In this document: piece after piece, positions 53,047 through 62,000 of the stretch
How positions within the stretch are numbered: the first letter of the stretch is position 1
How the letters are laid out: the number at the start of each line of letters is the position of its first letter
Program-made: the position numbers and the translations under genes
The notes under the pieces: model-generated
What the model saw: only the letters and a program-made list of their open reading frames with translations
Told to the model about the DNA's origin: nothing
The model's database searches: none
NCBI RefSeq assembly: GCF_018613315.1
Contig: NZ_JAGGQL010000032.1
Span: 62,001 to 126,000 of the forward strand
Direction of reading: 5' to 3'
Source of the DNA: Bacillus sp. ISL-37
GTDB lineage: Bacteria; Bacillota; Bacilli; Bacillales; Cytobacillaceae
DNA: 64,000 nt

Positions 53047-53891
53047 ATCGATAACCTTCTAAAATCTATTAGTCTATAAATGATGAAAAATGGCGTGAAA
53101 AAGAGAATGCAGCTGAACACGAACAACTCGATCGATATATGCTTGATATTGAACAGCATCAATCCATCCAGGTTAAAGATGTACTCGACCATCACAAGCG
53201 TGGAGAGCATCATCCAGATGATTGTTTTAAAGTGGCCCAGCAAATCCTGCCTGATATTGCGGATGACGTGGATATTCAGCATATAAAGATACGATAATCC
53301 TTTTGCCTTAGCGAAGGTGATGTACTGTTTATCCAATTCCTCAAAAATTTTAAGGACCATGATCTGTGTCAAAAAAAGAAAAATCGGCAGGCTAAGGCTG
53401 ATGAGCGGCAGCAGGAACGCCCGGTTTTCACTCCCAAGCGAAACGGTCTGAATAAACTTCACGCCAAATGTCTTGTAGATCCAGATTACGATTGCTTGTA
53501 GCAGGAACATCCACAAAACATCAGGGACAGAGCGGATGATTTCTATAAAACTTAAAATATAGTCTTTTTTCTTTTCAAAAAAGAGGACGATTAAATAAGA
53601 AAGCAGGAAAGCAATGGCCAACGCCGTCAAAAAGGCAATGCCCAATGTCTTCATCGAGTAGAAGAAGCGTTCCATCACCGCCGGCAGCATCTCACGCTCG
53701 CCATTGTAAGTCAAATTGCTTAAAGTGAAAATTTTAACAGTCAATTCCCTGACAGTATGAAAATAGCCCTCACTGTCAAAATTTAAATCCCTCATAAGGA
53801 TTGGCAGACTTCCAACTAGAATAAACAGAAGCACACCGGCTATGTACTGCAAAATAACAGTTATGAACCTTATTGCACTTTTTACCACCAT
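53043..53891 (-). CDS. ABC transporter permease, OppB/DppB-like
   Basis: 282 residues with about six membrane segments and the EAA-type loop FAKAKGLSYLYMLNIHVIRNI near 195-220. ATG 53891 is preferred to TTG 53906 since GAGGGG lies between them. Pairs with the OppC-like gene that follows with a 4-base overlap. Confidence 0.87.
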   Translation of the reverse strand: MVVKSAIRFITVILQYIAGVLLFILVGSLPILMRDLNFDSEGYFHTVRELTVKIFTLSNLTYNGEREMLPAVMERFFYSMKTLGIAFLTALAIAFLLSYLIVLFFEKKKDYILSFIEIIRSVPDVLWMFLLQAIVIWIYKTFGVKFIQTVSLGSENRAFLLPLISLSLPIFLFLTQIMVLKIFEELDKQYITFAKAKGLSYLYMLNIHVIRNIRQDLLGHFKTIIWMMLSTLVMVEYIFNLDGLMLFNIKHISIELFVFSCILFFTPFFIIYRLIDFRRLSI

Positions 53892-53928
53892 AACGAATCC
53901 CCTCAAACTCTACCTTTAGTCCTTAAAA

Positions 53929-54444
53929 TTATAATTGAGTTTTCTGATTGTTTCCAGTTTTTTCATGTCGGATGCTTAAGTGGTAGAACACAATGATCAT
54001 CGTCTGGGATAGCAGGTAGATCGGGAATGACCAATACATTTTATAGCCTTTGTCAAAATGGTACAGGCCAACCTTCAGCCCAACCCACTCCAGCAGCAAC
54101 GAGAATGCCGACCACAATACGATATAAGGAATGGTTTTGAGCCGCCTAATGTTCCATTTCACGTAAAAATAGAGAAAGAAATAACCGTAAGGGCCATACA
54201 TGATATAGCTAAGGAAATCGATGAACTGATAGGATGAGTTGTCGTTGACGTCATAAAAATCCCAGGGTTTGATTGAGATGGTATGGTCGTAAAACAAGCC
54301 TATGTAGATGCCGAAAATATAATACCCGACACTCTCCAGCTTGCTGAAAATTTTGGGGGCGAACCATATGGCCAGGTTCATAACGAGGATGCTGATAATC
54401 ACGAACCATTCATTTTCATTGAACGCAGTATCATAAACTTTCAT
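53929..54444 (-). CDS. CBO0543-like membrane protein
   Basis: 171 residues with about five membrane segments. The layout (NEWFVIISILVMNLAIW, YYIFGIYIGLFYDH, FLSYIMYGPYGYFFLYFYVKW, VLWSAFSLLLEW, a tryptophan/tyrosine-rich end YKMYWSFPIYLL) fits the CBO0543 family of spore-forming Firmicutes, function unknown. Overlaps the upstream gene by 14 bases and precedes the permease genes by 37 bases; probably one operon. Confidence 0.7.
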   Translation of the reverse strand: MKVYDTAFNENEWFVIISILVMNLAIWFAPKIFSKLESVGYYIFGIYIGLFYDHTISIKPWDFYDVNDNSSYQFIDFLSYIMYGPYGYFFLYFYVKWNIRRLKTIPYIVLWSAFSLLLEWVGLKVGLYHFDKGYKMYWSFPIYLLSQTMIIVFYHLSIRHEKTGNNQKTQL

Positions 54445-54958
54445 TTTGACGATTCTCCAATGTCTGTATAAATGATACCAGCTTTAAAACACCTACTGCC
54501 GAAAGCAGAAAGCCGGCATTCAATAAAATCGTATAGAAAAAGTTCCACTTAACATAAGTGAGGATTTGGAATTGCACAGCCAGTTTATGCATGGCAAGCA
54601 TGATGACCAATGAAATCAAGAAGGCTGATATTTTATAAAATAGCGATTTTGCTCGTACATAATAATTTGCAAAAAGCACCGTAACCATCGGTGTCAGCAC
54701 ATCCCGGCACAGGATCAAACATATGAACAGCCAATAATCCTCGGTCATTTTAAAAAGATGCCATTCCATCGAAAAAATCGTCACGCATTGGCGCGTAATG
54801 ATTGCAATCACCATGAAGACCATCGCGTTCTGGAGGAAATTCAGCGGTTTTTGCACATGATAGGCAAAATGCAGCAGCAATATTAAAATCGTTATGTAAA
54901 TGGAAAGAGCCATAAAAACATCCTTAAATAAAAATTTCACTCTCCTTACTTTGTCCAT
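54431..54958 (-). CDS. hypothetical membrane protein
   Basis: Up to 175 residues with about five membrane segments; no family recognised. The start is uncertain: ATG 54958 has a weak site, while ATG 54913 (MALSIYITILILL) has AAGGATG directly upstream and begins at the first membrane segment. First gene of the set with the CBO0543-like and permease genes. Confidence 0.65.
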   Translation of the reverse strand: MDKVRRVKFLFKDVFMALSIYITILILLLHFAYHVQKPLNFLQNAMVFMVIAIITRQCVTIFSMEWHLFKMTEDYWLFICLILCRDVLTPMVTVLFANYYVRAKSLFYKISAFLISLVIMLAMHKLAVQFQILTYVKWNFFYTILLNAGFLLSAVGVLKLVSFIQTLENRQNESL

Positions 54959-55202
54959 CTTCTAGAGTACTAACCATCTAATTCAAAACAATCGGAGGAG
55001 TTATTTATGGCGTGGATTTTGCTTAATCGAGCCCCAATTTAGAACTTCATGCTGTTAAGCACACGACCCTCCTCCTCCACAAAAAATGCATATTTTGCTG
55101 ATACAACATAAAGAGGGTTTAAAAATACAGGTATAGGTATATGTAATGTAATTAGATCAGCTTGAGAAAAATAACATATGCAACAAAGGAGGACGTAAAA
55201 AG

Positions 55203-56696
55203 TTGAAAAAGATTGGCATAGCAGCAATCATCATTCTTGTGTTAGTCATAGCCGGCGGCTTGCTTTTCATGAGAAGCATGGGTGGCACAGGCGGAAATAT
55301 GCCCGGCCAAGGTGGCGGCATGATGGGCGGCGGTTCCGGACAGGTTGAGGATATGAAGAATGACTCGATTGCAGAGGGAGAAAAACCCCTGCCAATCCCG
55401 CCAATGCTGGAAGATGAGAACCCCGACCCTGGCAAAGCAGAATTTACTCTTGTTGCACAAAAAGGATCTGTGGAATTTTTAAAAGGAAAAGCAACAGACA
55501 CATTCGGCTACAACGGTGACTATTTAGGACCGGTCATTCGTGTGAAGAAGGGCGACGATGTTTCCGTTAAGGTAAAAAATGAGTTGGACGAAGCAACAAC
55601 AATTCACTGGCATGGACTCGAAGTGGATGGCGAGGATGATGGTGGACCGCATAGCGGAATCCAGCCGGATGCTACCTGGAACCCTGAATTTACGATCGAA
55701 CAAAATGCAGCCACGTTGTGGTACCACCCGCACCTGCTTCATAAAACAGGTGAACATGTATACAAAGGGCTTGCCGGGTTATTTTTAATCGATGATGAGG
55801 AAAGCGAGAAACTGGACCTGCCAGATGAATATGGCGTGAATGATATTCCGTTGATTGTCCAGGATAAGCAGCTCGATGAAAATGGCCAGTTTGACTATGA
55901 TTTGAGCATGCACGATGTGATGATGGGACTTCAGGGTGACACGATTATGGTCAATGGAGCCATCAACCCATATGTTGAGGTTCCGAAAGGCAAGGTTCGC
56001 TTCAGACTGCTGAATGGCTCGAATGCGCGGATCTATCAGTTCGCTTTAAGCAATGGTCAGGAATTCTACCAGATTGGTACGGATGGCGGACTTTTGGAAG
56101 AACCGGTGAAAATGGATAGCCTAGTGTTGAGTTCGGCAGAGCGGGCAGAGCTAATTGTTGATTTTTCCGATTATGAAGAGGGAGAAACCGTCGAGCTAAC
56201 TGACCAGGGTATGTCGTTCATGAAGTTTGTCGTGACTGGCGAGGAGAAAGGGCCAAAAGAGATCCCTACCCAACTAGTTGACATTCCGGAAGTCGATGAA
56301 TCGATGGCCTCCAGGACGAGGGAATTTGTCATGTCAGGGATGGGCCGAAATGTCACCATCAATGGAAAGCAAATGGATATGGACCGGATTGACGAGCAGC
56401 TAAAACTTCATGATACAGAAATTTGGGAAATTTCGAACGAGGGAATGGGAATGATGGGCAATAACATGGGGATGGCCCACCCCTTCCACGGGCACGGAAC
56501 ACAATTCCTGATTCTCGACCGCGATGGCAACCCTCCGCCTGCAAACGAACGCGGCTGGAAAGATACGATTTTGGTTGAGCCAGGTGAAAAAGTCCGGGCC
56601 ATCGCGACATTTGATCACAAAGGATTGTTCATGTACCACTGCCACATCCTCGAGCATGAGGATGCCGGAATGATGGGACAGTTTAATGTAGAATAG
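55203..56696 (+). CDS. multicopper oxidase
   Basis: 497 residues with an N-terminal membrane anchor or signal (IAAIIILVLVIAGGLLF) and a Gly/Met-rich stretch (about 25-48) that may bind copper. All four copper motifs are present: IHWHGLE, LWYHPHLLHK, HPFHGHGTQF and MYHCHILEHEDAGMM. Members (CueO/CotA-like laccases) oxidise Cu(I) or organic and metal substrates with oxygen on the outer face of the membrane. TTG start with AAAGGAGG 9 bases upstream. Monocistronic with a terminator; copper tolerance or manganese oxidation are both possible. Confidence 0.95.
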   Translation: MKKIGIAAIIILVLVIAGGLLFMRSMGGTGGNMPGQGGGMMGGGSGQVEDMKNDSIAEGEKPLPIPPMLEDENPDPGKAEFTLVAQKGSVEFLKGKATDTFGYNGDYLGPVIRVKKGDDVSVKVKNELDEATTIHWHGLEVDGEDDGGPHSGIQPDATWNPEFTIEQNAATLWYHPHLLHKTGEHVYKGLAGLFLIDDEESEKLDLPDEYGVNDIPLIVQDKQLDENGQFDYDLSMHDVMMGLQGDTIMVNGAINPYVEVPKGKVRFRLLNGSNARIYQFALSNGQEFYQIGTDGGLLEEPVKMDSLVLSSAERAELIVDFSDYEEGETVELTDQGMSFMKFVVTGEEKGPKEIPTQLVDIPEVDESMASRTREFVMSGMGRNVTINGKQMDMDRIDEQLKLHDTEIWEISNEGMGMMGNNMGMAHPFHGHGTQFLILDRDGNPPPANERGWKDTILVEPGEKVRAIATFDHKGLFMYHCHILEHEDAGMMGQFNVE

Positions 56697-56705
56697 ATGG
56701 AATTT

Positions 56706-56735
56706 AGGCCCCGGTTTTGTACCGGGGCCTATTTT
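56706..56735 (+). terminator. terminator of the multicopper oxidase gene
   Basis: AGGCCCCGGT, loop TTTGT, ACCGGGGCCT, then ATTTTT. Behind it, TTCTCCGGTTGGC occurs twice (56806 and 56850), nothing else in the gap. Confidence 0.9.
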
Positions 56736-56871
56736 TGAACCAAAAAGCATTAGCCTGGCTGGCCTATGCCTAAGTTGGACCGAATCATCTTGAATAGAAA
56801 GTATTTCTCCGGTTGGCTTCATTTTTTATACGGTGACCGCGTTTTGTTCTCCGGTTGGCCATTCAGCATGA

Positions 56872-57498
56872 TCAATTAAATAGTTCAACTAACTCGTCTT
56901 TTCCGATACGGTTGATGAATTTATGCATTTGCTCCCGCTTTTTCCCTTGCTCACTATATATTTCTATAAGCCTGTCAACCTTTTGATAAAGTTCATCTGG
57001 AGTAAGCTGTTCGAATAACAAACTGCCAGCCGTGGCGTCCTGTCCCTTTGATTTGCCTCCTGCATACAGGTTGTAGCCGTCTTTCACTTTCATGATGCCA
57101 ATGTCGTTTATGAGCGGTTCGCCACAGCCAACTGGGCAGCCGGTATAGGCTGGTTTCAGGGTAAACGGAACAGGTTTGCCGGCGATCCTTTTGTTGAGTT
57201 CGATTGCAACCGGCATCCCTTCCTCCTCCGCCCCTTTGCAGAAATTGCATGTGCGCAGGCTTTTCACAAAGCTCCCTACTGGATAACAGCTAAGTCCGGC
57301 CTGTTCAAATTCAGCTATTGCCTCATCTTTTCGGCTTTCCGGTATTTCGATATACAGCTGCTGAAACGTCGTCAGTTCCAGTTCCTGATCTTCTTCCAGA
57401 TATTTCGCCAGGACGATCAGTTGTTTGGCATTCAGCTTTGCTCCAAAATTTATGCCTCCGTTAACGGCCAGCTTTATTGTTTTTTCTGTCGCTTCCAA
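56872..57498 (-). CDS. sirohaem/4Fe-4S reductase-like protein (NirB-type half)
   Basis: 208 residues, far shorter than a full nitrite or sulfite reductase. A ferredoxin-like half (residues about 1-75) is followed by the cluster-binding part with RTCNFCKGAEEEG (near 83) and the GCPVGCGEPL motif (near 124); spacing fits a sirohaem-linked 4Fe-4S site. Small proteins of this kind are annotated as nitrite reductase in bacilli, but their activity is unproven. TTG start behind AAGGGGGAG. Monocistronic. Confidence 0.8.
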   Translation of the reverse strand: MEATEKTIKLAVNGGINFGAKLNAKQLIVLAKYLEEDQELELTTFQQLYIEIPESRKDEAIAEFEQAGLSCYPVGSFVKSLRTCNFCKGAEEEGMPVAIELNKRIAGKPVPFTLKPAYTGCPVGCGEPLINDIGIMKVKDGYNLYAGGKSKGQDATAGSLLFEQLTPDELYQKVDRLIEIYSEQGKKREQMHKFINRIGKDELVELFN

Positions 57499-57596
57499 TT
57501 ATATTCTCCCCCTTCACCTTATTTTCTGAAAATTACTTCTATCATACCGTGAAAAAGTGGAGAATGTATGGATTTTTTGGAAGCCGGACCATCTTG

Positions 57597-58655
57597 TTAT
57601 TCCATTACCGTTATTCCATTAGGGATTTCCCCGACGTCAATCGTTTCTACTTGCTTGCTGTCAAGATCGATGATGCTGACTGTGTTCTCAAACATATTGG
57701 TTACATAGGCGAATTTCCCATCACTGCTTACTGTTACACCATGTGCCCCATTCCCTGTCTTGATTTCATCGACAACCGCCTTAGTCTCAAGATCTACTAT
57801 GGACATTGAATTTGATGGTGACTCCTCGGTGCCCTGGTTAGCGACATACGCATATTTTCCGTCCGGCCCTATATAAACCTGTGCAGGACCTGTACCAACT
57901 TCTACCTTGACCACTTGCTTCGTTTCTAAATCAACTATGGCCAATGCATTTTCCGCGAAAAGTGTTGCCATTAGGGTTTTCCCGTCCTTAGTCACTCCTG
58001 TTGTTACCGGTGTATTACCTGTTTTAATTCTTTCTTCTTCAAATGTCTCCAGATTAATCGCACTTACCGTGTCCTCACCCATATTGGCGATATAGGCAAA
58101 TTTGCTGTCCGCGGTAATTCTGAATCCATGAGGGCCATTGCCTGTTGGAATGGTTTTGACAACTTCATATGTTGCGGCATCAATTACCGAAACCGTGTCA
58201 TCTTCGTTGTTAGTAACCAGTACGTACTTCCCATCCCCTGAATACACAACATGCGCAGGGTGATTCCCTACTTCCACTTCTTTTAAAAGCTCATTTGTAT
58301 AGGCATCATAGAATAATACTTTTCCAGGAGATTCGTCTCCGTGACCTCTATGACCGCCCTCCGTGTGCGGAACTAGAGTTGCACCAACAACTTTGCCGTC
58401 AGGTGATAGCTGGATATTATGCACCACACCATCAGCCATGATCGTATCAGTCACTTTATTATCCTTTACATTGACCTTACTGATTGTACCGCCTTCATTC
58501 GCGGTAAAATAATATTTTTCTAGAACTTGTTCCTGTTTGACCGTATTTGCTGCAGGCTTTTCCTGAACTTTAGTAGTGTCATCCGATCCACACCCCGCCA
58601 GAACTATGCCAACAGATGCAATGATACTCATCATTTTTACGTTTAAACGACTCAT
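57597..58655 (-). CDS. YVTN beta-propeller lipoprotein
   Basis: 352 residues with a lipoprotein signal (lipobox LAGC, Cys22) and about seven beta-propeller repeats of the YVTN/YncE type (YVLVTNNEDDTVSVIDAAT, FAYIANMGEDTVSAINLET, FAYVTNMFENTVSIIDLDS). A His-rich loop (HTEGGHRGHGDE) could bind metal. Extracytoplasmic, role unknown. AAAGGAGGG precedes ATG 58655. Confidence 0.9.
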   Translation of the reverse strand: MSRLNVKMMSIIASVGIVLAGCGSDDTTKVQEKPAANTVKQEQVLEKYYFTANEGGTISKVNVKDNKVTDTIMADGVVHNIQLSPDGKVVGATLVPHTEGGHRGHGDESPGKVLFYDAYTNELLKEVEVGNHPAHVVYSGDGKYVLVTNNEDDTVSVIDAATYEVVKTIPTGNGPHGFRITADSKFAYIANMGEDTVSAINLETFEEERIKTGNTPVTTGVTKDGKTLMATLFAENALAIVDLETKQVVKVEVGTGPAQVYIGPDGKYAYVANQGTEESPSNSMSIVDLETKAVVDEIKTGNGAHGVTVSSDGKFAYVTNMFENTVSIIDLDSKQVETIDVGEIPNGITVME

Positions 58656-58889
58656 TTATGAGCCCTCCTTTATCGATTTCTACCATTATGATAATCCGCC
58701 TAAATCGGCTGAAAATGTTAAGTTCATCACAAAATGAAGTATTTCGATGAAAGGTTTAACAACTTTATGAAATTGATAAAATCTGCAATGTTCTGATGTA
58801 GAATTCACGTCTTATTTTTGCAGAGTTTCCCTCTTCTATGGCAAAACTAGAAGTAAAATAGTTGAATTATCTTTCAGATACGTTAAAAT

Positions 58890-58921
58890 GATATCGGGTT
58901 TCGTTATTGGATTCCGATATC
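58890..58921 (+). promoter_or_regulatory. inverted repeat before the padR gene
   Basis: GATATCGG (58890-58897) and CCGATATC (58914-58921) are perfect inverted copies with a 16-base spacer, ending 21 bases before ATG 58942. A possible autoregulatory site for the PadR protein; the usual PadR site (ATGT-N8-ACAT) is not present, so this is tentative. Confidence 0.45.
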
Positions 58922-58941
58922 AAGGAAAGAAGGAGTTTTTC

Positions 58942-59250
58942 ATGGAGGATAAAGTTCTTAGGAAACTTTTTCTCGGATTCATCCAGATTCATATTTTGCA
59001 TCACGCAAAAGAACAGCCGATTTTTGGGCTGTGGATGCTAGAAGAGCTTAAGGAGCATGGCTATAGTTTGAGCGCCGGCACTCTATATCCGATTCTGCAC
59101 AGTATGGAATCAGACGGATTGCTTATAAAAGAAGAAAGAAAGGTCGAGGGCAAAATCCGCAAATACTATCGGACAACGGACAAAGGCAATACAGTGCTTG
59201 AGGAAGCCCAGCAGAAAGCTTACGAACTATTCAAGGAAATCAAAGATTGA
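58942..59250 (+). CDS. PadR-family transcriptional regulator
   Basis: 102 residues; winged helix with HHAKEQPIFGLWMLEELKEHGYSLSAGTLYPILHSMESDGLL and the wing KVEGKIRKYYRTTDKG, then a C-terminal dimer helix. Start ATG 58942 (MEDKVLRK) has AAGGAG upstream; the longer frame has none. First gene of padR-fetA-fetB-chrA. PadR-type genes in front of chrA are known in bacilli and can answer to chromate, so the gene may control the whole operon. Confidence 0.92.
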   Translation: MEDKVLRKLFLGFIQIHILHHAKEQPIFGLWMLEELKEHGYSLSAGTLYPILHSMESDGLLIKEERKVEGKIRKYYRTTDKGNTVLEEAQQKAYELFKEIKD

Positions 59251-59263
59251 TTGGAGGGATAGA

Positions 59264-59899
59264 ATGTTTGATTTAAAAAATGTATGGGTGGATGGTATTT
59301 TACAAATTGAACATCTGACGATTCCAGAAAATCAGTTTACTTGTATCCTTGGACCAAGCGGAAGCGGCAAGTCAACGATGTTGAGACTCTTGAATGACCT
59401 GTCCAGTCCTGACGAAGGGGAGATTTTCTTTAAAAGCAAACCCGTCAGTGAAACCGATCCGTTACAGCTAAGAAGAACGGTTGTGATGGTGCCACAGGCA
59501 CCGGTCATCTTTGAGGGCAGCATTGAAGATAATTTGCAGATCGGACTTTCTTTTTCGGAAAAAGGAGCAGCTGAAGTGTCTGAGCTCGAGTCGATATTAA
59601 AGCTGTTTATGCTGGATAAAAAGCTCAGCGATGATGCGGAAAATTTATCAGGAGGCGAGAAGCAGCGTCTTTCCTGGGCCAGAGCCATGCTGCTTGATCC
59701 CGAAGTGTTTTTGCTGGATGAGCCGACCTCCGCATTGGATGAGGAGACAGCCGGGACTGTGTTAACAAGGTTTTATGAATATGCAAAGAAGAATGCGAAA
59801 ACGGTCATCATGATCACCCATTCGAAGGAACTGGCAGAGCTAGTCGCCGAGAATTGGATTGACATGTCCCAATACTCCATTGAAAGCGGGGTGAGCTGA
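59264..59899 (+). CDS. fetA: ABC transporter ATP-binding protein (FetA-like)
   Basis: 211 residues. Walker A GPSGSGKSTML near 33, Q-loop VPQAP, signature LSGGEKQRLSWARAM near 125, Walker B VFLLDEPTSALDEE and the H-loop MITHSKELA. Short length and the partner gene are typical of FetA/YbbL, the ATPase of the FetAB exporter linked to iron homeostasis and oxidative stress in E. coli. GGAGGG precedes ATG 59264; the longer frame overlaps padR without a site. Its stop overlaps the fetB start by one base. Confidence 0.9.
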   Translation: MFDLKNVWVDGILQIEHLTIPENQFTCILGPSGSGKSTMLRLLNDLSSPDEGEIFFKSKPVSETDPLQLRRTVVMVPQAPVIFEGSIEDNLQIGLSFSEKGAAEVSELESILKLFMLDKKLSDDAENLSGGEKQRLSWARAMLLDPEVFLLDEPTSALDEETAGTVLTRFYEYAKKNAKTVIMITHSKELAELVAENWIDMSQYSIESGVS

Positions 59900-60693
59900 T
59901 GGATGATGTGATGGATCTATCCTTTCTGCAGCTTGCTGCTGCATATATCTTCATCCTGATTTTAATCGTCATTGTCAGGGTTCGAGGGATTCCACGGGAA
60001 AAAGAAATCCTGCTGGCTACTGTGCGTATGTCCCTCCAGCTGGTCCTGGTCGGGTACCTGCTTGTCTATCTTTTTGATAATCCGAATCCCCTTTATACAT
60101 TAGCGATCATTGCCATCATGCAAATATTTGCGATTTATAATGTCTACAAACGGACGAAGCATCCGCTAGGCATCGGGATGAAAAAGCACATCGCTTATGC
60201 AATGGCGTTTGGCATCCTGACAAGCTTGTTCTTTTTCATACTGGTTGTCCTCGATGTTACACCGTGGTATGAACCTAGATATTTTATCCCGATTGCCGGG
60301 ATGATTATCGGGAATTCTATGACCGGGGTTTCGCTCGGAGTGAATAATTTAATCTCGGGATTTACATCGCGCAGGGCCGAGATCGAGGGAGCACTGATGC
60401 TAGGCGCCACTCCAAAGGTTGCCGCCAGGAAGGTCGTCAACGAGGCGTTTGACTCTGCAATGTTGCCAACGATCAATTCGATGGTCGGGATGGGAATCAT
60501 ATTCTTGCCTGGAATGATGACGGGACAAATTTTGTCCGGAACTTCCCCCATCGTTGCCGTAGAATACCAGATTGCCATCATGCTTGGAATTGTCGGTAGC
60601 GTTTCATTGACGGTGATTTTATATTTACAAATGGTCTATAAATCTTTTTTCAATGACCGTTTTCAATTAGTTATGAAGGAGTTAAAAAAATGA
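59899..60693 (+). CDS. fetB: ABC transporter permease (FetB/UPF0014 family)
   Basis: 264 residues with about seven membrane segments and the family signatures MSLQLVLVGYLL, MIIGNSMTGVSLGVNNL and EAFDSAMLPTINSMVGMGIIFLPGMMTGQILSG. Membrane part of the FetAB exporter. Coupled by a one-base overlap to fetA and by a 4-base overlap (ATGA) to chrA. Confidence 0.92.
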   Translation: MDDVMDLSFLQLAAAYIFILILIVIVRVRGIPREKEILLATVRMSLQLVLVGYLLVYLFDNPNPLYTLAIIAIMQIFAIYNVYKRTKHPLGIGMKKHIAYAMAFGILTSLFFFILVVLDVTPWYEPRYFIPIAGMIIGNSMTGVSLGVNNLISGFTSRRAEIEGALMLGATPKVAARKVVNEAFDSAMLPTINSMVGMGIIFLPGMMTGQILSGTSPIVAVEYQIAIMLGIVGSVSLTVILYLQMVYKSFFNDRFQLVMKELKK

Positions 60694-61883
60694 CAGAGAA
60701 AAAAAGCGTTACGTTCCAGTTGCTGCTGGAGATATTAATGGTTTCCACCAGGCTTGGCCTGACATCGTTTGGCGGGCCTGTCGCCCACCTTGGCTATTTT
60801 CATGAGGAATATGTCCGCCGCAGAAAGTGGATGGATGAAGAAAGCTATGCAGATTTAGTCGCATTATGCCAGTTCCTGCCAGGACCCGCAAGCAGCCAAG
60901 TGGGTATCGGCGTAGGGTTGATGAGGGGCGGTTTGCTGGGTGGACTGTTTGCATTCCTTGGGTTTACCTTGCCTTCTGTTTTAGCACTTATCATTTTTGC
61001 AATCATCCTGCAGGGATTTGATATTGGGGACGCTGGGTGGATTCACGGGCTAAAAATTGTCGCTGTCGCGGTTGTTGCCCATGCCATTTTAGGAATGGCA
61101 CAAAAGCTGACTCCTGATTTGCCAAGGAAGACGATCGCTTTGTTCGCGCTGGCAGTGACTTTACTGTGGCAGACTGCTTTCACACAAATCGGCGTCATTA
61201 TCGTCGCTGGAATTTCAGGATACGTTTTATTCAAGTCCCATGCTGCTGTCGATGCTAAAAGGATGAGTTTCTCGATTTCCAAAGGTGTAGGATATGTTAG
61301 CCTCGGGCTGTTTTTCGGATTGCTCATCCTCCTGCCTATTTTACGAGAAGCGACTTCATTGAACTGGGTCGCGATGTTCGACAGCTTTTACCGCTCAGGT
61401 TCACTCGTTTTTGGTGGCGGCCACGTTGTCCTGCCGTTGCTCGAGCGTGAATTCGTGCCTACTGGCTGGCTGAGTGAAGAAGCATTCCTTGCGGGTTATG
61501 GTGCTGCCCAGGCGGTTCCGGGCCCATTGTTCACGTTTGCCGCTTATATCGGGGCGATTATCAACGGCTGGCAAGGCGGTTTGCTGGCGACTGCCGCTAT
61601 TTTCTTGCCGGCATTCCTGCTGATTCTTGGGACTTTGCCATTCTGGGATGCATTGAGACGAAATAGCAATATCAGTCGTGCTTTGATGGGTGTCAACGCA
61701 GCAGTTGTAGGGATCCTGATTGCAGCATTCTACCACCCTATCTGGACAAGCTCCATTCTCGAGCCGATTGATTTCGTGTTCGCGGCCGTTTTGTTCAGTA
61801 TGCTTGTATATTGGAAGCTTGCACCGTGGATTGTCGTTGTTACCGGAGCTGTTGGCGGATTGGTTTTATATATGATTTTTTAA
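60690..61883 (+). CDS. chrA: chromate transporter, long (two-domain) form
   Basis: 397 residues with two CHR domains. Domain one: TRLGLTSFGGPVAHLGYFHEE, ALCQFLPGPASSQVGIGVG; domain two: FYRSGSLVFGGGHVVLPLLERE, GYGAAQAVPGPLFTFAAYIG. ChrA exports chromate by proton antiport, though some relatives handle other oxyanions. Last gene of padR-fetA-fetB-chrA, followed by a terminator. The tie to a FetAB exporter is unusual. Confidence 0.95.
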   Translation: MTEKKSVTFQLLLEILMVSTRLGLTSFGGPVAHLGYFHEEYVRRRKWMDEESYADLVALCQFLPGPASSQVGIGVGLMRGGLLGGLFAFLGFTLPSVLALIIFAIILQGFDIGDAGWIHGLKIVAVAVVAHAILGMAQKLTPDLPRKTIALFALAVTLLWQTAFTQIGVIIVAGISGYVLFKSHAAVDAKRMSFSISKGVGYVSLGLFFGLLILLPILREATSLNWVAMFDSFYRSGSLVFGGGHVVLPLLEREFVPTGWLSEEAFLAGYGAAQAVPGPLFTFAAYIGAIINGWQGGLLATAAIFLPAFLLILGTLPFWDALRRNSNISRALMGVNAAVVGILIAAFYHPIWTSSILEPIDFVFAAVLFSMLVYWKLAPWIVVVTGAVGGLVLYMIF

Positions 61884-61912
61884 AATAAACCGGGCCATTG
61901 CCCGGTTTATTT
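61883..61912. terminator. terminator behind chrA
   Basis: Perfect 13-base stem AAATAAACCGGGC / GCCCGGTTTATTT with a 4-base loop (61883-61895 and 61900-61912). Confidence 0.88.
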
Positions 61913-62000
61913 GCTGTTTGACAAAGGTTTAACTGGATTCTGCACTCTTATTGATGCTTCCGATTTCCGATAAAGTAGGTTTATTGGCGAAAATAAGATT

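Noticed and set aside
55090-55150. Copper-regulator site before the multicopper oxidase gene
   Set aside because: The ACAGGTATAGGTATA stretch only loosely resembles CsoR or CueR sites and has no proper dyad.
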